Assembly: GCF_003478335.1 (NCBI RefSeq)
Contig: NZ_QUFB01000016.1
Coordinates: 1-58,058, forward strand
DNA length: 58,058 nt
DNA from: Clostridium sp. AM49-4BH
GTDB lineage: Bacteria; Bacillota; Clostridia; Lachnospirales; Lachnospiraceae
Reading direction: 5' to 3'
The notes below the pieces were generated by a model. The model saw only the letters and a program-made list of their open reading frames with translations. It had not been told where the DNA came from and made no database searches. A program made the translations under genes and the position numbers. Positions 44,661-52,991 of the stretch are shown here, one piece after another. Position 1 is the stretch's first letter. The number at the start of each line of letters is the position of its first letter.

Positions 44661-46418
44661 ATGGATCTTATAGGTAAAAACGGAAAGATTGACGGCATTT
44701 TAGCAGCACAAGTACTGTTAGATGGCGGTGTCTTTTTCTTTAAGCCGGGAGAACTGTATTACGATGGTACGTATCACCAAGTGAAAGGAATGCAGGCTAA
44801 TACGACTGCAATGAGGGACTTTCCGGGAATCTTTGATAAAATGGATACGCTTGCGCCGGAATTAGTCAATTTGATGGTATATATAGAGAAGAACACGATG
44901 TTCCGTGTCAAGCTGGAAGATTTAGGAGAAGAGATCCGCGAGTTTTTACAGAATGAAGATATGACAGGAATGACATTTCTCTATTTGTTTAAATGGCATT
45001 TGTTGGCGCTGAATCGTAATGTAGATGGTATCACGGTTTCGATGGAAACACGTGTATATACGGGGATTCCGGATGCGAAGAAGAAAGTCCGTGAGCTGGT
45101 AGAGATGCTTGTTGGATACAATGGAACAGATCCGAAGTCTGTTGCGATCAAGGTGGTTGAGGTGGATGAGCATGGTAATGAGGTGAAGAGAGCAGAGGAA
45201 GAGGAAACTCCTGTGCCTGCAGAAGCACCGGCACCGATGGAGGCTCCATCTACAGCACAGCATGAGGAGATCGAATCTTCAGATACAACACAGGTTGCAT
45301 CTATTGTGGAGACGGCAGTATCTGACAGTGGTGCGATGGATCCTGTTGCAGAACCGATGCAGACAACGGCGGCAAGCCCTGTGGCAGTAGCAGCGGCAAC
45401 TCCTGCAGCAGCATTGCCTGCAGAGTTTAGTTCCTATGCAGATGATGTTAAGCCGAAGTTACAGAAAGTAGCGGACGGTTGGACGCAGTATTTGGAGGAG
45501 TTTAAGAAGGAGCTGTCAACCATACGTTTTACAGGATTTTCGGATCCTAAGATCAAGGAGATGCGCGATAAGATTGCCGACAAACAGGAAGATTTTGGTG
45601 GCGATCTGGAAGAGATCTTGGAAGATCTATATGATCATATTGATGAATTGGATGATAAGGGTGTTCCTGAGGATGTCATGAAGTCTGTTCTTGATCTGGA
45701 GAGAGACTGTTACGCGGAACTTACGAATCTGCGTGTTGAGTTTGATAATATCGGAGCAGTCGAATATCGTATCTCACGTCGTTGCTCCAGAAAGCACGAA
45801 CAGTGGGAAGATGTTTACCGGAAGCTGCCATCCGTACTTAAAGCGGCTGAGGAAGAGCGCAAGAATCAGGCGCGCAAGGAGGTTGAAGATGAGATCAACG
45901 AGATTCGTGCACAGATCAATTTAATGGTTAAGAATTATAATGATGCGAAAGCTGTTGTTGAATATGCGCAGAAACAGTTAGAGTCCAGTAAGGGCAATTT
46001 CGAAGAGGATCGTAAGAAACTCGTTGCACGCGGAGAGGCGGCAGTTGGTGCTGTAGATCAGCGCATTCGTGAGAATAATATGCGTATTGAAGAAATGGAA
46101 GTTGAGAATAAGAAGCTGGAAGATGAGTTGAAGGATGCTTCCGGATTTGCACTTGGTCGTAAGAAGACGATTCGAGACACCATTGAATATAATATGTCGT
46201 TTATCAATAAATACCGTGATGTCGGACAGAACTTAGAGGCTGAAAGACAGCAGGTTGCGGATGAATGGAATCGAAAGCTGCATGACCTCGTTGGTGATAC
46301 CGATAAGTTAAAGCATGAGATCACTGAGAATATGGGGAAGATGAAGCAGTTAGAGCAGAGTGTTGCTGCAGAGAAGCAAAGCTTGCTGCAGAAAGAAGCA
46401 GAACTTTCCAAGATGTAG
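44661..46418 (+). CDS. Large coiled-coil protein with novel N-terminal domain, unknown
   Basis: 585 residues; ATG follows GGGAGGCG. The N-terminal ~175 residues form a compact unassigned domain (GKNGKIDGILAAQVLLDGGV ... TRVYTGIPDAKKKVRELVEM). An Ala/Pro/Thr-rich linker (~180-245) leads to ~330 residues of predicted coiled coil (EEERKNQARKEVEDEINEIR; AVVEYAQKQLESSKGNFEED). No signal peptide or membrane segment, so it is probably a cytoplasmic structural or scaffold protein, resembling in shape SMC- or kinesin-like rods but without an ATPase. Single gene with its own terminator. Confidence 0.65.
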   Translation: MDLIGKNGKIDGILAAQVLLDGGVFFFKPGELYYDGTYHQVKGMQANTTAMRDFPGIFDKMDTLAPELVNLMVYIEKNTMFRVKLEDLGEEIREFLQNEDMTGMTFLYLFKWHLLALNRNVDGITVSMETRVYTGIPDAKKKVRELVEMLVGYNGTDPKSVAIKVVEVDEHGNEVKRAEEEETPVPAEAPAPMEAPSTAQHEEIESSDTTQVASIVETAVSDSGAMDPVAEPMQTTAASPVAVAAATPAAALPAEFSSYADDVKPKLQKVADGWTQYLEEFKKELSTIRFTGFSDPKIKEMRDKIADKQEDFGGDLEEILEDLYDHIDELDDKGVPEDVMKSVLDLERDCYAELTNLRVEFDNIGAVEYRISRRCSRKHEQWEDVYRKLPSVLKAAEEERKNQARKEVEDEINEIRAQINLMVKNYNDAKAVVEYAQKQLESSKGNFEEDRKKLVARGEAAVGAVDQRIRENNMRIEEMEVENKKLEDELKDASGFALGRKKTIRDTIEYNMSFINKYRDVGQNLEAERQQVADEWNRKLHDLVGDTDKLKHEITENMGKMKQLEQSVAAEKQSLLQKEAELSKM

Positions 46419-46520
46419 AGGATCTACGATCGTCACTGGTAAGTCTTGATCTGACAAATGGGAAGGTGACTGTTTGGAGACTGTGGTGCTGTTACAGTGC
46501 AAATGATCAGTACAAAAATC

Positions 46521-46555
46521 AAAAGACGTCATGTTTAGACATGGCGTCTTTTCTA
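46521..46555 (+). terminator. Terminator after the coiled-coil gene
   Basis: AAAAGACGTCATGT pairs with ACATGGCGTCTTTT (one G-T wobble), followed by TTCT; symmetrical A and T ends mean it could work both ways. Confidence 0.8.
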
Positions 46556-46596
46556 AATTAACAACAGGATAACTCATTTCGTACTATCAAAAAAGA

Positions 46597-46659
46597 AAAT
46601 GCGGCAAGGCAATTGCTATAGTTTCTTGATGGCAGCTTTGAATGTGCGAAGTTTGAGTA
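46597..46659 (+). repeat. Relic of the giant-hairpin element
   Basis: AATGCGGCAAGGCAATTGCT followed by ATAGTTTCTTGATGGCAG matches the right arm of copy 1 (about 36 of 40 bases), and GTGCGAAGTTTGAGTA matches the outer right end, with the part between lost. It lies 30 nt upstream of the GH42 start. Confidence 0.6.
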
Positions 46660-46688
46660 AAAAAAAGAAGGAGGAAGGCAGGAGTTCT

Positions 46689-48724
46689 ATGAGGATTGGA
46701 GTAGATTATTATCCGGAGCACTGGCCGGAAGAAGTGTGGGAACAGGATGCAGATCGTATGCAGGATGCAGGGGTGTCGGTGGTGCGAATGGCAGAGTTTG
46801 CCTGGAGTCGTCTGGAGCCGGAGGAAGGTGTGTATGAATTTGGCTGGTTAGATAGAGCAGTGCAGGTGTTTACAGAGCGTGGCATGGATATTGTGCTCTG
46901 CACGCCGACATGCACACCGCCACAGTGGATGTTTCATCGTTATCCGGAAGTGATACAGGTGGGGCGTGACGGCAATAAAATACCGATCGGGGTGCGCGGA
47001 CACCGTTGCATGAGTATCTTCGTTATCGCGATTTTTGTGATAAGATCATCAGCAGAATGGTAGGACGTTATTGTGATAATCCGAATGTCATTGGATATCA
47101 GATCGATAATGAGTTAGAGGCCAATCATTGCCGATGTCCGGAATGTGTCAGCCGTTTTCGGAAATATATTCAGGGAAAATACCATACGATCGATGCCGTA
47201 AACCGTGCTTATGGAAATGCGGTGTGGAGTGGGGAATACAGCTGCTTTGAGGAGATAGAACCTCCGACAGCTGCCGTGCTGCAATGGCAGAACCCCTCGC
47301 TGACACTGGACTATAACCGTTATGCATCGGAAAGCACGGTGGATTATGTGCGATTTCAGGAGCAGATCATTCGTGAGCTTGCACCAGATGCGCTGATCAC
47401 GACCAATAACTGGCTTTGTGAAAATATGCCTGACTTTTATGATATGTTTGAGACGTTGGACGTTGTGTCTTACGATAATTATCCGGCGCTTACATTACCA
47501 AAAGACCGACAGACATTATATTCGCATGCGTTTCATTTGGATCTGATGCGTGGCATCAAACGCCAAAACTTCTGGATCATGGAACAGCTTAGTGGTGCTA
47601 TGGGAAGCTGGATGTCGATGACACCGACATTATATCCGGGTATGTTAGAGGGATATTCCCTGCAGGCATTTGCTCATGGCGCAGATACGGTGATACAGTT
47701 TCGCTTTCGGACTGCATGCTCCGGTGCAGAGATGTATTGGCATGGTCTGTTGGATCACAGTAACATGCCGGGAAGACGGTATAAAGAGTTTGAACATTTA
47801 TGCCGCAGGGCAGGGCAGTTAGAAGAAGTTAGAGAGTCTGAGATCATCAGCAGTGTAGCGATTTTATATGGTTTCGATCAGGAATATGCGTTCAAATTGC
47901 AGCATCAGGCAGAGGGGATGTATTATTTGGAACAGCTCAAAAGCCTGCATGATGCCTTTGCTGCGATCGGAATGAATGTGGATATCATTGATGAGAAAGC
48001 GGATTTATCAGGCTATGATATTGTGTTGGCACCTACGCTGCAGATCACCAATGAAATAGTGGTACAGCAGTTATATCAGTTTGTGGCAGAAGGTGGCACT
48101 GTTGTGTTGACCAACCGTTGTGGTGTGAAAGATATGTACAACAAATGTCAGATGGATTTATTGCCGACCGTGTACCGAGAGCTGGTAGGAGTGCATGTGG
48201 AAGAATATGATGTCATTGGAACGGTGATACAGGATGTTTGCATACAGGATGACGAGTTACGGCAAAGCTTTGAGCAGACACGGAAGGTGCAGTGGCAAGG
48301 GGAGCCGGTGAAGCCTTGTGCAACGCAGTGGTGTGATCTGTTGAAAGCAGATACGGCAGAGGTGTTAGCTGTGTATCAGGCGCAGGAGGGCAGCAGAGAA
48401 GCTTTTTACCGGGGAACGCCTGTGGTGACCAGGAATGAATATGGAACCGGTGAAGCATACTATCTGGGGACAGTATTAGACCGTGCATCTTACATTTCTT
48501 TGGCGAAGACGCTTGCAAAGCGGCGTCAATTGGAATATGATGAAAATCTGCCATTAGGTATGGAAGTGACAACCAGAGTTGGCACCAAGCAGGAATGGCG
48601 TTTTTGGTTTAATAACACAATGCAGACTGTCTGTCTGCAGGATGGAAAGACATTTGCACCTTTTGAAATGAAGGTGGCACATAGGAAGAGAGGAGAGACA
48701 ACATGGGAATTTTATCCAAACTAG
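46689..48724 (+). CDS. Beta-galactosidase, GH42 (frameshifted)
   Basis: About 678 residues, the family's normal size, when the frames 46689-47063 and 47006-48724 are joined by adding one base (a C) near 47006-47008 (GHRC-HEYLRYRDFC). Starts at ATG 46689 after AGGAG. N-terminal TIM barrel: MRIGVDYYPEHWPEEVW, acid/base Glu ~141 in YQIDNE, nucleophile Glu ~298 in FWIMEQLSG. Then a trimerisation/glutamine-amidotransferase-like domain (IVLAPTLQITNEIVVQQL) and a short C-terminal sandwich. It is intracellular (no signal) and releases galactose from beta-galactosides or plant-derived oligosaccharides. Overlaps the next gene start by 22 nt. Confidence 0.93.
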
Positions 48725-50153
48725 AGCCCAACAGAGTGTTTTATTATTTTGAGGAGATCTGTCAGATCCCACACGGTTCGACCAATACGAAAGAAATCAG
48801 TGATTATTGTGTGAATTTGCAAAAGAGCATGGACTGCGCGTGCAGCAGGACGATGCTAATAATGTCATTATCTGGAAAAATGGTTCGCAGGGGTATGAAG
48901 ATCATGCACCGGTTATGCTGCAGGGACATATGGACATGGTGTGTGAAAAGGAAGCTGACTGCGATATTGACATGCAGACACAGGGATTGGATCTGCAATT
49001 GGAAGACAATGTGATCAGTGCCCGTGGTACGACTTTGGGTGGGGATGACGGTATTGCGGTAGCATATGCTTTAGCAATACTGGAATCGACAGACATTCCA
49101 CATCCGCCGTTGGAAGTAGTGTTTACCGTAGACGAAGAGATCGGTATGCTTGGTGCAGCAGCATTGGATATGTCACCGCTGAAAGCGCGTACGATGTTAA
49201 ATATGGATTCGGAGGATGAGGGATATTTGTTAGTAAGCTGTGCAGGAGGATTGACGGCAAAGGCACATTTGCCGGTGAAGCGTGACAGCGTAACAGATGT
49301 TTCTTATATGCAGCTTACAGTTAACGGATTATTGGGCGGACATTCCGGCGTAGAGATCGATAAAGGAAGGGCAAATGCAAATATTATGCTGGGAAGAGCA
49401 TTGTATGAGCTTGCACAGGATTGTGAATATAAGATCGTGTCGATAGAGGGCGGTAAGAAAGATAATGCGATCCCACGTGAGGCGCATGCTGTTCTGGCAG
49501 TGAAAAATGGAGATGTCGCTGCGGCGTCGGCAAAGGTGAAAGCACTTCAGGAGATCTACCGCAAAGAATATTGTCATACAGATGCAGAGATTACAGTGAC
49601 GATCGATCGGGCATCACAGGACATAACATGTGATCCGATGGACAGAGAGACAACAGAGCGAATTGTGACAGCGTTAATGAATCTGCCGAACGGTATTCAA
49701 AATATGAGCTTTGCAGTGGAAGGATTAGTGCAGACTTCGCTGAATCTCGGCATTATGATGACGGATGCGCAAGAAGTGTGTCTTTCCTATTCCGTGCGCA
49801 GCAGTGTGGAAACACAGAAAGAATATTTAGTGGAACAGATTTCTTGCCTGGTAAAACGTCTTGGTGGAACGGTCACCTGTATAGGAGAATATCCTGCTTG
49901 GGAATACAGAGAACAGTCGCCGTTACGAGACAAGATGATTGAAATCTTTGAAAAGCAGTATGGCAGAAAACCGATCGTGCAGGCATTGCACGCAGGGGTG
50001 GAATGCGGACTGTTCGCCGGACAGCTTCCGGGGCTGGATTGCGTTTCGTTTGGTCCTGATATGAAAGATATTCACACGCCGAAAGAAACGATGGATGTCG
50101 GCAGTGTAGAGAGAACTTGGAACTATGTCCTTGAAATATTAAGAAATTTGTAA
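48703..50153 (+). CDS. pepD: Aminoacyl-histidine dipeptidase, M20 family (frameshifted)
   Basis: About 483 residues, as expected for PepD. Starts MGILSKLEPNRVFYYFEEIC after AGAGGAGAG. One added G at about 48811-48813 joins SDYCV to EFAKEHGLRVQQD. Metal-site segments: LQGHMDMVCEK (His, Asp), TTLGGDDGIAVAYALAIL, VDEEIGMLGAAALD (Glu-Glu), and HAGVECGLFAG and PDMKDIHTPKE near the end. It cleaves unspecific dipeptides including Xaa-His, in the cytoplasm. Overlap with the beta-galactosidase gene implies co-expression. Confidence 0.93.
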
Positions 50154-50302
50154 TAATTTACGCACAAGTTTCATGGTAAAATGTTACAACAATGAAAAAT
50201 GTGAGTTCTCAGAGTACTTTCGTGCACATATTTTCGGTTAGAGGGACCGGATACCATAGATGTTGAGAGAACAGCAGGGACAAATGGAGGGATTGAGAGG
50301 GT

Positions 50303-52462
50303 ATGCACAAGATAACGCAGTTTTTTTATCGATTCAGTCTGTATTTTACTGCGGTGATCACCGGAATATTATTGGTGATGTCGATGGTATGTATGTACGG
50401 ATATAAGGAGTATCTTTCCGGTGGCAACTATGCGTTAGGTAACGTGGCAGTGATACTGTTAGCAATCGCGTTGGGGGTACTTTTGGTGACGCTGTACCGC
50501 AAAATGCAGGGCACCGGCCAGAAAGCAACGGTGGTTCTGTTTCTTGCGATCATACTGCTGCAGATTGGATTTTTGGTATTTGTATCGCATCCGATGTCGA
50601 TCAGCGACCCGGCACGCGTTCAGAATGAAGCATTGCAGATGGTAAAAACGCAGCATGGACAGATGAATACGAAGGATGAATATTTTCAGCGGTATTCTAA
50701 CAATCATTTCATGCTGGTATTTTTCTATTACTATTATAAATTATTATTTCGGATCGGCATCACACATGTTGTCATTCCGAATATTGTGCTGAATATCTTC
50801 TGTGTGGATATAGGTATTTATATTACGTATCGAACCGCAAAGAGATTGCGGGGTATAGGATTTGCAAACTGGGTGTTATTACTCTTTTTGCTTTGCCCGA
50901 CGATTTATGTATGGCTGACAACAGTATATACCAATACAATCTCGTTTCCGTTTGTTATGGCGGTGCTGTATCTGGCGTTATGGCTGCGCCATGAGAATCT
51001 GACGGTGAAAAATATTATCAAATGTATATTACTCGGTGTGATGATGGCGGTCGGTTACTGGATCCGGCCTACGACGATCTTGCCGATCCTGGCGATGATC
51101 TTATTTGCGGCAGTTCAATTTTTTAAGGATCCGATCCTTGTAAAAAGTGGGGAGAGAAGATGTGTGAACCCCAAGTGGAATCTGCGCCATAAAGCTTCCG
51201 GCAGGAGAAATACGATCGTTAAGGCTGTTCTTGTAGTGGCGGTTTTTGCCGTTACATTTACAGCGTGCGGCAAGCTGGTTGATCGTCATGTGAATTCTGA
51301 TCAGGTGACAGGCAGTTTCCCGGTGACGCACTGGCTGATGATGGGGCTGAACCAGAAAAGCTATGGCGGATTTGCCAGAGAAGATGAGGCATATACGGAG
51401 AGTTTTCCAACAAAAGATATGAAAACACGTGCGGACATTACGCGTGCGAAGGGACGATTGCATCAGCTGGGCGTGATCGGTGTAGCCCGTCAGATGGGAA
51501 CGAAGATGCTTCGTGTTTGGGCGATGGGTGATGATGATTCATTGCCAAAAGCTTCGTATGCAAGTGATTTTCCGGTACTGTATGAGTATGTGATGGGAAA
51601 TGATTGTGGCGCTGCAGTGATATATACACAGGCGTTTCGTGTTTGTATTTTCGCATTTTTATTATTCTGTGTGATACGACAGATCAGGCGGCGGGACTGC
51701 GAAGAAATGTTTTTGTTTACGCTGACGTTCCTGGGGGCTGTGATGTTCTTTATTTTGTGGGAGGCAAACCGCAAATATAATATATGTTTTATGGGCGTTT
51801 ATCTTATGTTGATGGCAGAGGGAGGCCGTTACGCCTCAGCAAAAGCAGAAGAGAGCGGAGATCGTATTGTTTTTGCTAAGTTGACCAGACAGAAGGCTGC
51901 AGTCAGTGTTGGCATACTGTGCCTGGGAGCAGCGATACTGATCCAAATTCCGCTGCTTCGCTCTCATCAGCGAATATTGGATAAACGCTATTATCAAAGT
52001 CGTAATTTTCCGGATGCCGTACCGGTAAGTTATGTTACGAATAAAACGCCGAAACTTGTGGAGCAGACCTTACAGAAGGGGCAGTATGCAACCAAGGATC
52101 AATGGAATATATTGGTGATCTCTTTTGGGCTGGATGGGGTAGACCTTAGTTCTACGAAAGAAGAGTATGAAGTTTCCCTTATTTCCAGGGAGGATGGTAA
52201 GTACCTGTATCGGGGGAAAATTGCACCATGCAATCTGACAGAAAAACGACAGCTTCGAATTTATGTAACGGGCAAAAAGAAGGTTACGGAAGAGGGATAT
52301 CTGCTTCGAATGAAACATATCGGCTCAGAATATCATATGCTGCCAACAGTCAACAAATTCCCGGATCTTGATCCGTATCCGTATGGCGAGTTGTCGATCG
52401 ATGGAAAGCAGACGAAATTTGATCTGAATATGAGACTTCTTTATAGCGGAGGCAAACAATGA
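50303..52462 (+). CDS. Polytopic membrane glycosyltransferase-like protein (GT-C fold)
   Basis: 719 residues, about ten to twelve membrane segments in the first ~560 (FYRFSLYFTAVITGILLVMS; VAVILLAIALGVLLVTLY; ATVVLFLAIILLQIGFLVFV; NWVLLLFLLCPTIYVWLTTV; others). The Asp pair usual for GT-C enzymes may lie in the first external loop (SISDPARVQNEALQM). The C-terminal ~150 residues are soluble (WNILVISFGLDGVDLSSTKE). GT39/ArnT-like enzymes transfer a sugar from a lipid carrier to a wall or surface acceptor outside. Substrate unknown; family placement is tentative. Single-gene unit. Confidence 0.65.
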   Translation: MHKITQFFYRFSLYFTAVITGILLVMSMVCMYGYKEYLSGGNYALGNVAVILLAIALGVLLVTLYRKMQGTGQKATVVLFLAIILLQIGFLVFVSHPMSISDPARVQNEALQMVKTQHGQMNTKDEYFQRYSNNHFMLVFFYYYYKLLFRIGITHVVIPNIVLNIFCVDIGIYITYRTAKRLRGIGFANWVLLLFLLCPTIYVWLTTVYTNTISFPFVMAVLYLALWLRHENLTVKNIIKCILLGVMMAVGYWIRPTTILPILAMILFAAVQFFKDPILVKSGERRCVNPKWNLRHKASGRRNTIVKAVLVVAVFAVTFTACGKLVDRHVNSDQVTGSFPVTHWLMMGLNQKSYGGFAREDEAYTESFPTKDMKTRADITRAKGRLHQLGVIGVARQMGTKMLRVWAMGDDDSLPKASYASDFPVLYEYVMGNDCGAAVIYTQAFRVCIFAFLLFCVIRQIRRRDCEEMFLFTLTFLGAVMFFILWEANRKYNICFMGVYLMLMAEGGRYASAKAEESGDRIVFAKLTRQKAAVSVGILCLGAAILIQIPLLRSHQRILDKRYYQSRNFPDAVPVSYVTNKTPKLVEQTLQKGQYATKDQWNILVISFGLDGVDLSSTKEEYEVSLISREDGKYLYRGKIAPCNLTEKRQLRIYVTGKKKVTEEGYLLRMKHIGSEYHMLPTVNKFPDLDPYPYGELSIDGKQTKFDLNMRLLYSGGKQ

Positions 52463-52502
52463 TCACACCATTGGCATTATAGGCAATGTGTGATTCGGTC
52501 GG

Positions 52503-52531
52503 TAACTTCCGGCATGGAAAGTTTGAGTAAG
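52503..52531 (-). repeat. Solo end of the giant-hairpin element
   Basis: On the minus strand it reads TACTCAAACTTTCC-ATGCCGGAAGTTAC, matching the left outer end of copies 1 and 3 (ACTAAAACTTTCC-ATACCGGAAGTTGC). It is itself a small hairpin and may be all that is left of a copy after the glycosyltransferase gene. Confidence 0.55.
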
Positions 52532-52592
52532 TAATTCAGTATTTGCAGATAGAAGTATATTTGGTTTGTGACACTGTAATCATAAATTATAA

Positions 52593-52620
52593 GAAACCAC
52601 TTGACAGTGGTTTCTTTTTT
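52593..52620 (+). terminator. Terminator overlapping the metal-operon promoter
   Basis: GAAACCACT pairs with AGTGGTTTC, loop TGAC, then T6. The -35 hexamer TTGACA lies across its arm and loop. Confidence 0.8.
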
Positions 52621-52628
52621 GTTATAAT
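52601..52628 (+). promoter_or_regulatory. Sigma-A promoter of the metal-efflux operon
   Basis: TTGACA (52601-52606), 16-nt spacer, TATAAT (52623-52628): both hexamers perfect. The ArsR-type operator sits directly after the -10 box. Confidence 0.85.
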
Positions 52629-52635
52629 AAAGAAA

Positions 52636-52659
52636 ACATATGAATGATTATTCATATGT
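52636..52659. promoter_or_regulatory. ArsR/SmtB-type operator
   Basis: Perfect inverted repeat ACATATGAAT-N4-ATTCATATGT, which fits the ATATGAA-type boxes bound by CadC/CzrA/SmtB repressors. It covers the likely transcription start, so bound repressor would block initiation. The ArsR gene at 55014 is the likely ligand-sensing partner. Confidence 0.8.
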
Positions 52660-52755
52660 TAATATAAACAATCAAACAAACAAGTAGAGGAATACTTGGA
52701 AAGGAAATGCCTGCACGTCAAGAGATGCAGGTAGAGAAAGAAAGGAGTTTTTATT

Positions 52756-52974
52756 ATGAAAAAGACGTATAAGATTGATGTGGATTGCGCAAACTGTGCA
52801 GCAAAGATGGAGGAAGCTGCTAAGAACACAGCAGGAGTAAAGGATGCGACTGTGAACTTTATGACCTTAAAGATGATCGTAGAATTTGAAGATGGCTGTG
52901 ATCCTAAGAGTGTTATGCCGGATGTGCTTAAGAATTGCAAAAAGGTAGAGGATGACTGCGAGATCTTTCTGTAG
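52756..52974 (+). CDS. Small heavy-metal-associated (HMA) domain protein
   Basis: 72 residues after AAAGGAG. KKTYKIDVDCANCAAKMEEA has the CxxC metal-binding motif in the ferredoxin-like HMA fold (alpha-beta plait length). It lies 17 nt before a P-type ATPase that lacks its own N-terminal HMA domain, so it is probably the detached metal-handing domain or a cytosolic chaperone for it. The acidic residues around CANC (DVDCANC) suggest zinc or cadmium rather than copper, where GMTCxxC is usual. Confidence 0.88.
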   Translation: MKKTYKIDVDCANCAAKMEEAAKNTAGVKDATVNFMTLKMIVEFEDGCDPKSVMPDVLKNCKKVEDDCEIFL

Positions 52975-52991
52975 AGTGAGGAGAGATTGCA

